27,824 nt of DNA from JBOFDK01 sp051646925 (lineage in GTDB: Bacteria > Bacillota > Clostridia > Lachnospirales > Cellulosilyticaceae), in NCBI GenBank assembly GCA_051646925.1, contig JBOFDK010000056.1:1-27824 (forward strand), written 5' to 3'. Below, in pieces: positions 8,801-14,829 of the stretch. The first letter of the stretch is position 1. Every line of letters begins with the position of its first letter. The translations under genes and the position numbers were made by a program. The notes beneath the pieces are model-generated. The model was not told the origin of the DNA, searched no databases, and saw nothing but the letters and a program-made list of their open reading frames with translations.

Positions 8801-10242
8801 AAGAACCAGATATTGACCTTAATTTCTCAGGAGATTATCAGTCAAAAGCGCATCAGTATGTTGAAGTAATTTTTGGTGAAGGTAAGGCGTACAGGGCGGG
8901 AACTATTGGAACTATGGCAGAAAAAACTGCGCTTGCATACGTTTATAAATATTATGAAGAACGTAATGTTCATAAGCGTAGGTGCGAAATGAGAAGAATT
9001 GCTTCGGGGTGTACTGGTGTAAAACGAACAACAGGGCAACATCCAGGTGGTATTATTGTAGTCCCGCATGATCGTGATATTTATGAGTTTACAGCGATAC
9101 AACATCCAGCAAATGATATGACAACGCCTATTATAACAACTCATTTTGAATATCATTCAATCGATCATAATTTACTAAAACTAGATATTTTAGGACATGA
9201 TGATCCAACTATAATTAGGAGACTTGAAGATATTACAGGTATTAGTTCTCAAACAATTAAGCTTGATGACAAAGATGTTATGTCTCTTTTTCACAGTACT
9301 GATAGATTAGGCATTAAGCCATCAGATATTAACGGTATTCCGCTTGGGTGTTTAGGTGTTCCGGAGTTTGGTACAGATTTTGTTATTCAGATGCTTGTAG
9401 ATGCAAAACCTCAAAGTTTTTCAGACCTTGTACGAATATCTGGACTATCTCATGGTACAGACGTATGGCTTGGAAATGCTCAAACTTTAATAGAAGAAGG
9501 AAAAGGGACTATTTCAACAGTTATATGTACACGAGATGATATTATGACGTATTTAATTAACCAGGGAATTGATAAAGGGTTATCTTTTTCAATTATGGAA
9601 AGTGTACGTAAAGGAAAAGGCTTAAAACCTGAGTGGGAAAAAGCTATGATAGAACATGATGTACCTGAGTGGTATATTTGGTCTTGTAAAAAAATTAAGT
9701 ACATGTTCCCTAAAGCACATGCCGCAGCCTACGTTATGATGGCTTGGCGAATTGCATGGTATAAAGTGTTTTATCCACTAGCGTACTACACAGCATATTT
9801 AAGTATTCGTGCATCTGCTTTTTCGTATGAACTTATGTGTTTTGGTAAAGAAACGTTAGAACATCATTTAAAAGAACTAACTATGAGGGGCAAAGAAAAT
9901 TTAACAGCAAAAGAATTAGATGTAATAAAAGATATGAGAATTGTGCAAGAGATGTATGCACGTGGATTTGAATTTAAACCAATTGATTTAACGTGCGCAC
10001 ATGATAAAAACTTTCAAATTATAGATGGTAAAATTATGCCATCACTTAGTGCAATAGATGGTCTTGGTGAAAAGGCAGCTGAAGCGTTAATGCAGGCTGT
10101 AAAAGATGGTCCATTTATTTCAAAAGATGATTTTAGAGCGCGTACAAAAGTTAGTAAAACAGTTACAGACAAGATGAGCTCATTTGGCATATTAGGTAAT
10201 TTACCTGAGTCAAATCAGCTAGATTTAGATTTTTTCATGTAA
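5854..10242 (+). CDS. polC: DNA polymerase III alpha subunit, Gram-positive type PolC
   Basis: Replicative DNA polymerase with built-in 3'-5' proofreading. Length 1462 (B. subtilis PolC is about 1437). Domain order is visible. First comes an N-terminal region, then an OB-fold at about 255-345. The PHP domain starts at about 350 (E-L-H-L-H-T, S-D-M-D-S) and is interrupted by the DEDD exonuclease at about 435-600, with D-I-E-T-T-G near 442, H-N-A-D-F-D and the H-R-A-V-D-D-A motif. After PHP resumes come a four-cysteine zinc module at about 928-965 (C-P-K-C, C-D-M, C-P-K-C) and the palm acidic motif P-D-I-D-L-N-F-S-G-D-Y-Q near 985. The C-terminal thumb/fingers contain G-x-R-x-T-G-Q-H-P-G-G. The ribosome site (GAAAGG) is weak and about 12 bases from the ATG; no better in-frame start exists. 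It is the last gene before a strong terminator, behind the ParB/BMP-like gene. Confidence 0.97.
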   Translation: MESNQKAFFQVFPELDVNKSLFDLFASIFVEEINYHKKDNILEINVKSMEVVSYQVIKTMKDAIKKQLFASSELNIKINIIFDLSSNYSLQEILKNYKESIVQELMDKKLLYYLIVKNANWEVSGDTITVQLENNLIARKNSSFIHSFIENIFSKQFNRKIQLNIEYIESSSNKIITDNDSLLKNEVITLMKDKATTDTTKVAKTVKATDSCEYKKEFSEKTRKKAKDPDVFYGRECDGDITPIEEIIDEIGEVVIAGQLISIDMREIRMEKTIMMLDITDFMDTITIKLFVKNEELGELLDNLKKNQFYRLKGTAMMDKYDKEITIGSIKGIKAIPDFTKKRYDNHEEKRVELHLHTVMSDMDSVVDIKKVIQRAKDWGMTSIAITDHGCLQAFPIANHCISKNDPFKIIYGVEAYFVDDAKQIVTNSCNQPVESTYVVFDIETTGFSAHKNKIIEIGAVKMYQNEVVETFNTFVNPQIPIPYKIQQLTGIVDDDVQNAKTIEEVLPDFLAFCKDSILVAHNADFDMAFIEANATNMGLECKFTTIDTVSLARVLMPSLHNFRLKTLAKKLGIALDNHHRAVDDAKATSDIFKVFLEKLDEQGVTTLDEINALTKRSAEYIKKLPTYHGIILVQNEIGRINLNKLVSHSHLDYFHRRPRMPKSLINELREGLIIGAACEAGEVFQAILHEKQDDVISQLMQFYDYLEIQPVGNNDFMLRSDKFAATTKEELIEYNRQIVALGETYDKPVVATCDVHFIDPEDEQYRRIIMAGKGFKDADQQPPLYFRTTQEMLDEFEYLGTDKAYEVVITNTNLIADKIEKISPVLPNKCPPEIPNSDATLRKICYEKAHEIYGPSLHEVVVERLERELHSIISNGFAVMYIISQKLVWDSNANGYLVGSRGSVGSSFAATMSGITEVNPLAPHYICPKCYYTDFDSPEVKAYSGSSGCDMPDALCPKCQNPLLKEGHDIPFETFLGFEGDKEPDIDLNFSGDYQSKAHQYVEVIFGEGKAYRAGTIGTMAEKTALAYVYKYYEERNVHKRRCEMRRIASGCTGVKRTTGQHPGGIIVVPHDRDIYEFTAIQHPANDMTTPIITTHFEYHSIDHNLLKLDILGHDDPTIIRRLEDITGISSQTIKLDDKDVMSLFHSTDRLGIKPSDINGIPLGCLGVPEFGTDFVIQMLVDAKPQSFSDLVRISGLSHGTDVWLGNAQTLIEEGKGTISTVICTRDDIMTYLINQGIDKGLSFSIMESVRKGKGLKPEWEKAMIEHDVPEWYIWSCKKIKYMFPKAHAAAYVMMAWRIAWYKVFYPLAYYTAYLSIRASAFSYELMCFGKETLEHHLKELTMRGKENLTAKELDVIKDMRIVQEMYARGFEFKPIDLTCAHDKNFQIIDGKIMPSLSAIDGLGEKAAEALMQAVKDGPFISKDDFRARTKVSKTVTDKMSSFGILGNLPESNQLDLDFFM

Positions 10243-10291
10243 AACGTTACAAATGCAATTTCCCAGGAAATTCCATTTGTAACGTTTTTTT
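10241..10291 (+). terminator. Strong terminator after polC
   Basis: A near-perfect hairpin of about 22 base pairs starting in the polC stop codon, with a single C-C mismatch and a CA loop (around 10264), followed by seven T's at 10285-10291. Confidence 0.9.
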
Positions 10292-10350
10292 AATTACCAT
10301 AACTTGCAATTTTCATAACGTAGTTGTAATATAAAATGGGAGGTGGAGAT

Positions 10351-11175
10351 ATGTCAAATTGTAGTTCTTGCCCATCTAAAGGGGCATGCGAAAAGAAAGA
10401 AACAGCGTGTGGTGTGAAAAATAATCCTAATAATAAAATTAAACATGTTATTGGTGTTATGAGTGGTAAAGGTGGAGTTGGTAAATCAAGTATGTCTGTA
10501 ATGATTGCAAAAGATCTTGCCTTAAAAGGATATAAAGTAGGATTAATGGATGCTGATATTACAGGACCAAGTATTCCGCGTTTAATGCACTTAACAGGAA
10601 AACATGCAGTATCAGATGGAACAAATATTATACCGATTGAATCTGAAGATGGAATTAAAGTAATTTCATTAAATTTTCTAGTTGAAGAAGAAACACAACC
10701 AGTTATATGGAGAGGCCCTGTTATTGCAGGTGTTATAAAACAATTTTGGGAAGAAGTTTTGTGGGGAGAGTTAGATTATTTAGTAATTGATATGCCGCCA
10801 GGTACTGGAGATGTTCCGTTAACAGTTGGACAATCTATTCCAGTTTCAGGAATGGTTATTGTATCTATTCCACAAGATTTTATATCTATGATTGTTGCAA
10901 AATCAGTTAATATGGTTAATAAAATGAATATTCCTGTTCTAGGAGTTATTGAAAATATGAGTTACATACAGTGTCCTGATTGTGATAAGAAAATCACATT
11001 TTTTGAAGGTTCTGAAACTAAGGCATTTTTAAATGATTTAAATCTAGATTTATTAGGTGAAATTCCAATGGTTCGTAGTGTAAGTCACTTATCTGTTAAT
11101 GCTCAAAATACAGAAGAACATAAAGAACTTATAGGGCCTATCGTTGATAAAATATGCTTAAAACTTAAAAAGTAA
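10351..11175 (+). CDS. Mrp/NBP35/ApbC-type P-loop ATPase, Fe-S cluster carrier
   Basis: Soluble dimeric ATPase thought to carry and hand over [4Fe-4S] clusters. Of 274 residues, the N-terminus has a cysteine cluster C4-x2-C7-x5-C13-x6-C20, similar to NBP35-type ferredoxin-like extensions. The deviant Walker A is G-K-G-G-V-G-K-S at about 37-44, followed by D-A-D-I-T-G-P-S. The Walker B-like element is V-I-D-M-P-P-G-T-G-D. The bridging-cluster pair is C208-P-D-C211, the CxxC of ApbC/Mrp proteins. An upstream ATG at 10336 overlaps the ribosome site GGGAGGTGG, so the ATG at 10351 is the proper start and gives a normal N-terminus. It is a single-gene unit between the polC terminator and the amidase gene. 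Confidence 0.9.
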   Translation: MSNCSSCPSKGACEKKETACGVKNNPNNKIKHVIGVMSGKGGVGKSSMSVMIAKDLALKGYKVGLMDADITGPSIPRLMHLTGKHAVSDGTNIIPIESEDGIKVISLNFLVEEETQPVIWRGPVIAGVIKQFWEEVLWGELDYLVIDMPPGTGDVPLTVGQSIPVSGMVIVSIPQDFISMIVAKSVNMVNKMNIPVLGVIENMSYIQCPDCDKKITFFEGSETKAFLNDLNLDLLGEIPMVRSVSHLSVNAQNTEEHKELIGPIVDKICLKLKK

Positions 11176-11218
11176 CAATATATTAATTAAAATAATTAAT
11201 AATGTATATGATTTTGGC

Positions 11219-11281
11219 ATTATGCACAGTTTATAATAAGAAACACTTTATTAGAATATGATAAAAGGAGTGTGCATAATG
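11219..11281 (+). promoter_or_regulatory. Inverted repeat covering the amidase start codon
   Basis: CATTATGCACA (11218-11228) is exactly complementary to TGTGCATAATG (11271-11281), which directly follows the AAAGGAG ribosome site and includes the ATG. In the mRNA these arms would pair around a 42-base loop and hide the initiation codon. Function is inferred. Confidence 0.4.
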
Positions 11282-11989
11282 AATAAGTGGATTTTTATAT
11301 GTAGTTTTATATTGTTACTAGTTGCGGCGCCGCAGGTTGTAGATGCGGCAGAAAAAGAAGTTCCGTTTGTCGTATGTATTGACGCGGGGCATCAAAAAAA
11401 AGGTGATAATACTAGAGAGCCAATTGCGCCAGGTATATCTGAGACAAAGGCTAGAGTATCATCTGGAACTGAAGGTGTTGGAACTAAAAATGCTGAACAT
11501 ATGATAAATCTTTCAGCAGCAAAAATACTTAAATCAAAATTAATTGATGCAGGTTATACAGTTGTCATGACAAGAGAAGTAGAGGATGTTAATATTAGTA
11601 ACGCCGAGAGGGCGCAAATTGCTAATAATGCAAATGCACAAATGACTATTCGTATACACTGTGATAGTATTCAAAATGCAAATAAAACAGGCGCAACAAT
11701 ATTAGTTCCATCTAAAAGTAGTAAATATACAAAAAATATTTACGAAAGTAGTTACGAGTATGCAAAATGTTTGGAAAATGAACTTAAACAAGCAGGTATT
11801 AAAGTAAATGGAATTGTTGAGCGTGCAGATATGACAGGTTTTAACTGGTCTAAAGTACCCGTAGTCATTTTTGAAATGGGTTTTATGAGTAATTGGAATG
11901 AAGATAAGATGCTTGGAGATACTTTGTACCAAGAAAAACTTATGGATATCGTTTTAAAAGCGCTAAATGATTATAATAATAAAATATAA
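11279..11989 (+). CDS. Secreted N-acetylmuramoyl-L-alanine amidase (amidase_3)
   Basis: Zinc-dependent cell-wall hydrolase that cuts the bond between muramic acid and L-alanine of peptidoglycan. A signal peptide occupies 1-23/24 (M-N-K-W, hydrophobic core, V-V-D-A-A). The amidase_3 fold follows: His38 (D-A-G-H-Q), Glu73 (N-A-E-H) and His127 (R-I-H-C-D) as zinc ligands, and Glu199 (V-I-F-E-M-G-F-M-S-N) as catalytic glutamate. There is no separate wall-binding domain, so 236 residues is essentially the catalytic unit alone. A 20-residue loop (about 45-65) with G-T-E-G-V-G resembles CwlC/LytC-like enzymes. The ATG at 11258 lacks a ribosome site; the one at 11279 has AAAGGAG and begins the signal peptide. 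It converges on the amidase_6-like gene with a shared terminator. Confidence 0.92.
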   Translation: MNKWIFICSFILLLVAAPQVVDAAEKEVPFVVCIDAGHQKKGDNTREPIAPGISETKARVSSGTEGVGTKNAEHMINLSAAKILKSKLIDAGYTVVMTREVEDVNISNAERAQIANNANAQMTIRIHCDSIQNANKTGATILVPSKSSKYTKNIYESSYEYAKCLENELKQAGIKVNGIVERADMTGFNWSKVPVVIFEMGFMSNWNEDKMLGDTLYQEKLMDIVLKALNDYNNKI

Positions 11990-12035
11990 AAAACAGGCTA
12001 TCATCAAAATTAAATTTGATGATAGCCTGTTTTTT
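11988..12035. terminator. Bidirectional terminator between the two wall-related genes
   Basis: Perfect arms of about 20-21 bases (11988-12008 and 12015-12035) flanked by A and T runs, with a 6-base loop. It serves the amidase on the + strand; the stop of the - strand gene lies inside its right arm. Confidence 0.9.
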
Positions 12036-13227
12036 AGTAGTGAACGTCTATTAAATGGAAAGTAACATCATCATTACTCCAACCTAAATCATAAGGAACA
12101 AGTAAACGATCTGTATTATGACACGTAACTAATGGGTATCCTTTACTATCTAGTCCTGTTACTGTTGAAATATGTGTAATATGTCCTTTTTTCTCATAAG
12201 CTACAAAATCTCCAGGACGCATCATATATGCATCTTTATAAATTTTTTCATAAGAGCCTTTTGCTATATAACTAGCACGGCCGCTATTAACAAAATAGTT
12301 TTTGAAAGCTTGTGCGTTGACCCATGCTTTTGAGCCTTCATTTGTATAATTCCAAATATCATTTTTTCTAAAACCTGCGCCTTCAAATAATATTTGAGAA
12401 GCAAAGTTTGCGCAATCACCACCACGAGGATTACAGTCCATATAATTTGTATTATAGCTTGAAATTTTGTTAGGACTAGTAACATTAACACCGCAATATT
12501 CATGTGCATAATTAATTGCTTTTTGAGTACGTTCATCAGGTTCATAATTTGGAGATTTGTGTGTTCCGATAAACTGCTTCATTTCAGCAGAGGTTGAATT
12601 TTTAAGTCTTAAAGAATCAGAAAAAGGGTCAGTATACCATTCTTTAACTATTAAATAACTATTATCTACTTGTTTTTGCAAATGAATATAGTGTGATGTA
12701 CCGAGTATGAAATTATTTTTCACACTTGGAGAATCTGCATATGAATAAGTAAATGTTGTACTTATATTACACGTCATACCATAAAGTCCATCATCACGAT
12801 TACGAACTTTACGCATTTGAATAGTAGATACAATATTGGTAAACTTTGCATTTTGTTTTTCGGCCCATTTTGTTAGATATTTCATTTTTATAGATTCATT
12901 TTCAAAAGCATATAATCCAGCTTTTTCAGTTGTATCATAAAGAGTGTTAAGTGCTTTTTCATCATTATTTAAAATTGCGGTATTTCTTTTTTTAAGAATA
13001 TTAACTAAAACATTGTGTAACTGCAAAGTTAGCTCTTCTTCAGTGACATTCGGCGGAGTTTGTATTGTTTCACGAGATTTATCATCAAGTTTCTTAGCTG
13101 GAGTAGATTGAAGTTCTATTTCAAATGCATTTATATCAACCGGAAAACTAGGTTCTATATCTCTGGCAAATGTTGCACATACAGGCATTGCTAGTATGCC
13201 CATAATTAAGAATAATTTTTTTATCAT
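12034..13227 (-). CDS. Exported protein with C-terminal amidase_6-like domain
   Basis: 397 residues. A signal peptide is at 1-21 (M-I-K-K-L-F-L-I-M-G, C-A-T-F-A-R). A helical/beta region of about 200 residues follows, with the look of an NTF2-like or stalk domain (60-205). The C-terminal putative amidase domain runs from about 228 to 397: A-I-N-Y-A-H-E-Y-C, then D-C-N-x-x-G-G-D-C272-A-N-F-A-S-Q as nucleophile box, and H349-I-T-H352-I-S plus C-H-N-T-D as histidine region. This is the CHAP/NlpC-like papain fold seen in amidase_6 proteins of Firmicutes; the actual substrate is unknown. The start is set by AGGAGC 8 bases before the ATG at 13227; a longer version to 13275 has no ribosome site and would bury the signal peptide. 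Confidence 0.82.
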   Translation of the reverse strand: MIKKLFLIMGILAMPVCATFARDIEPSFPVDINAFEIELQSTPAKKLDDKSRETIQTPPNVTEEELTLQLHNVLVNILKKRNTAILNNDEKALNTLYDTTEKAGLYAFENESIKMKYLTKWAEKQNAKFTNIVSTIQMRKVRNRDDGLYGMTCNISTTFTYSYADSPSVKNNFILGTSHYIHLQKQVDNSYLIVKEWYTDPFSDSLRLKNSTSAEMKQFIGTHKSPNYEPDERTQKAINYAHEYCGVNVTSPNKISSYNTNYMDCNPRGGDCANFASQILFEGAGFRKNDIWNYTNEGSKAWVNAQAFKNYFVNSGRASYIAKGSYEKIYKDAYMMRPGDFVAYEKKGHITHISTVTGLDSKGYPLVTCHNTDRLLVPYDLGWSNDDVTFHLIDVHY

Positions 13228-13319
13228 TGTGGATGCTCCTATTTTAAAATGTTTATTTGGTATTATTGTGAGCAATTTACGATGAAAATATGAGCGCTTT
13301 GGAGGAATAAATTTTGGAA

Positions 13320-13339
13320 AATTTAGCGGGGCCTAAATT
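13320..13339. promoter_or_regulatory. Inverted repeat just upstream of the miaB promoter
   Basis: AATTTAG (13320-13326) and CTAAATT (13333-13339) are perfect inverted repeats around a GC-rich CGGGGC centre, ending 3 bases before the -35 box of the miaB promoter. It could be an operator; no regulator is recognised. Confidence 0.3.
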
Positions 13340-13342
13340 CCA

Positions 13343-13371
13343 TTGAAACAATTTGCCATTTATTGTAGAAT
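13343..13371 (+). promoter_or_regulatory. Sigma-A-type promoter of miaB-mutS-mutL-miaA
   Basis: TTGAAA (13343-13348), 17-base spacer, TAGAAT (13366-13371), 36 bases before the miaB ATG. This is the best promoter match in the region and the only one needed for the four tightly packed genes. Confidence 0.65.
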
Positions 13372-13407
13372 AAGTAAGGACAAAACAAACTTTAAAGGAG
13401 AACTACG

Positions 13408-14817
13408 ATGGGTGAAAGAAAAGTTATTGAAGTATCGACAGAAGAATCAAAACGTCAACATGATATTATGCTTCAACTATCAAAAAAATTAAAAGATAAA
13501 AACTTAAAATATTGTGTTTCAACATTTGGATGCCAAATGAATGCTCACGATTCTGAAAAAATCGAAGGTATGTTAGAGCAAATGGGGTACACAAAAACAA
13601 CAGAAGAACAAGACGCAGATTTTGTGTTATACAATACATGTTGTGTTCGTGAAAATGCTGAAATGAAAATTTTTGGGAAACTTGGATTTTTAAAAGCACT
13701 AAAACGAAAAAAGCCAAATTTAATCGTTGGTGTATGCGGCTGTATGATGCAGCAAGATATTGTAATTGAAAAATTAAAAAAGAGTTATAGACATGTAGAT
13801 TTAATATTTGGAACATACAACACATATAAATTACCAGAATTACTACAAACACGCTTTGAAACAGGTAAACCGGTAATAGATATTTGGGAGTCGCATGAAG
13901 ATATAGTAGAAGATCTTCCAAGTATTCGTAAACATAAATTCAAATCATGTACTAACATTATGTATGGATGTAATAATTTTTGTACGTACTGTATCGTACC
14001 ATATGTTAGAGGAAGAGAACGTAGTCGTGAAGCGGCAGATATTATAAAAGAAATTAAATATCTTGTAAGTGATGGAGTTACTGAAATTACACTTCTTGGT
14101 CAAAATGTTAACTCATATGGCAAAAATCTAAACGAACCTATACGTTTTTCGGAATTACTTGAGCAAATTAGTCAAATTGAAGGGCTTAAAAGAATTAGAT
14201 TTATGACATCGCATCCAAAAGATTTAAGTGATGATTTAATTGATGTTATTGCAAAACATGATAATATATGTAAATCAATTCATTTACCGTTCCAATCAGG
14301 AAGCGATAAAATTCTAAAAAGCATGAACCGTAATTATACAAAAGAGCAATATTTAGACTTAGTTCATCGTATTAAAACAAAAATACCAGAGGCTCATATT
14401 ACAACAGATATCATTATTGGTTTCCCGGGTGAAACAGAAGAGGATGTTCTAGATACAATTGATGTTGTAAAAAAAGTTCGTTTCTCAAGTGCTTATACAT
14501 TTATTTATTCAAAACGTACGGGTACACCAGCAGCAACTATGGAAAATCAAGTGCCAGAAAATCTTTCAAAAGAACGTTTTAACAAATTAGTTGAAAACGT
14601 TAAGATAATTGCAGCGGAAATTATGGCAGATCAAATTGGAAAAACAACCGAGGTATTACTTGAAGATACTAGTAAAAGTGAGCAAAGTTTTTTAAGCGGG
14701 CGAACAGATACAGGACTTTTAGTACACGTAGAAGCTGATAAATCATTGCTTGGAACGTATCAAACAGTAAATATTATTAGTGCAAAAACACATTATTTAG
14801 TAGGATCTTTACAGTAA
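13408..14817 (+). CDS. miaB: tRNA-2-methylthio-N6-dimethylallyladenosine synthase MiaB
   Basis: Radical-SAM methylthiotransferase that adds the 2-methylthio group to i6A37 of tRNAs, the product of MiaA encoded three genes downstream. 469 residues. The N-terminal UPF0004 domain has the auxiliary-cluster cysteines Cys42 (F-G-C-Q-M-N), Cys78 (N-T-C-C-V-R) and Cys112 (C-G-C-M). The radical SAM domain has C188-x3-C192-x2-C195 (Y-G-C-N-N-F-C-T-Y-C) followed by P-Y-V-R-G-R-E-R-S-R. A TRAM domain closes the C-terminus (about 400-469). The R-G-R-E-R-S-R string and the three-cysteine spacing indicate MiaB rather than RimO or MtaB. An AAAGGAG site precedes the ATG. First gene of the operon; mutS starts 12 bases later. 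Confidence 0.95.
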   Translation: MGERKVIEVSTEESKRQHDIMLQLSKKLKDKNLKYCVSTFGCQMNAHDSEKIEGMLEQMGYTKTTEEQDADFVLYNTCCVRENAEMKIFGKLGFLKALKRKKPNLIVGVCGCMMQQDIVIEKLKKSYRHVDLIFGTYNTYKLPELLQTRFETGKPVIDIWESHEDIVEDLPSIRKHKFKSCTNIMYGCNNFCTYCIVPYVRGRERSREAADIIKEIKYLVSDGVTEITLLGQNVNSYGKNLNEPIRFSELLEQISQIEGLKRIRFMTSHPKDLSDDLIDVIAKHDNICKSIHLPFQSGSDKILKSMNRNYTKEQYLDLVHRIKTKIPEAHITTDIIIGFPGETEEDVLDTIDVVKKVRFSSAYTFIYSKRTGTPAATMENQVPENLSKERFNKLVENVKIIAAEIMADQIGKTTEVLLEDTSKSEQSFLSGRTDTGLLVHVEADKSLLGTYQTVNIISAKTHYLVGSLQ

Positions 14818-14829
14818 AGGGTGATTAAA

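Noticed and set aside
9348..9539. Second + strand open frame inside polC
   Set aside because: Out-of-frame shadow of the conserved PolC palm/fingers region, with no ribosome site.
10304..10332. TTGCAA-17-TAATAT as promoter of the Mrp-type gene
   Set aside because: Transcription would begin around 10339, inside the ribosome binding site, leaving almost no leader. The spacing fits, but the placement is doubtful.
11181..11201. Perfect 9-base dyad after the Mrp-type gene as terminator
   Set aside because: The stem is entirely A/T with a 3-base loop and no T run follows, so it would not be a stable terminator.
13466..13921. 151-codon open frame on the - strand within miaB, and other long antisense frames (for example 8842-9156 in polC)
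   Set aside because: They lie opposite clearly conserved coding sequence, have no ribosome sites, and their translations are low-complexity (rich in Cys, Phe, Leu, Ile) as expected of shadows.
14821..14829. GTG starts just upstream of mutS, the ParB/BMP-like gene (3859) and lexA (22169)
   Set aside because: In all three the GTG is part of the ribosome binding site itself, and a well-spaced ATG follows.
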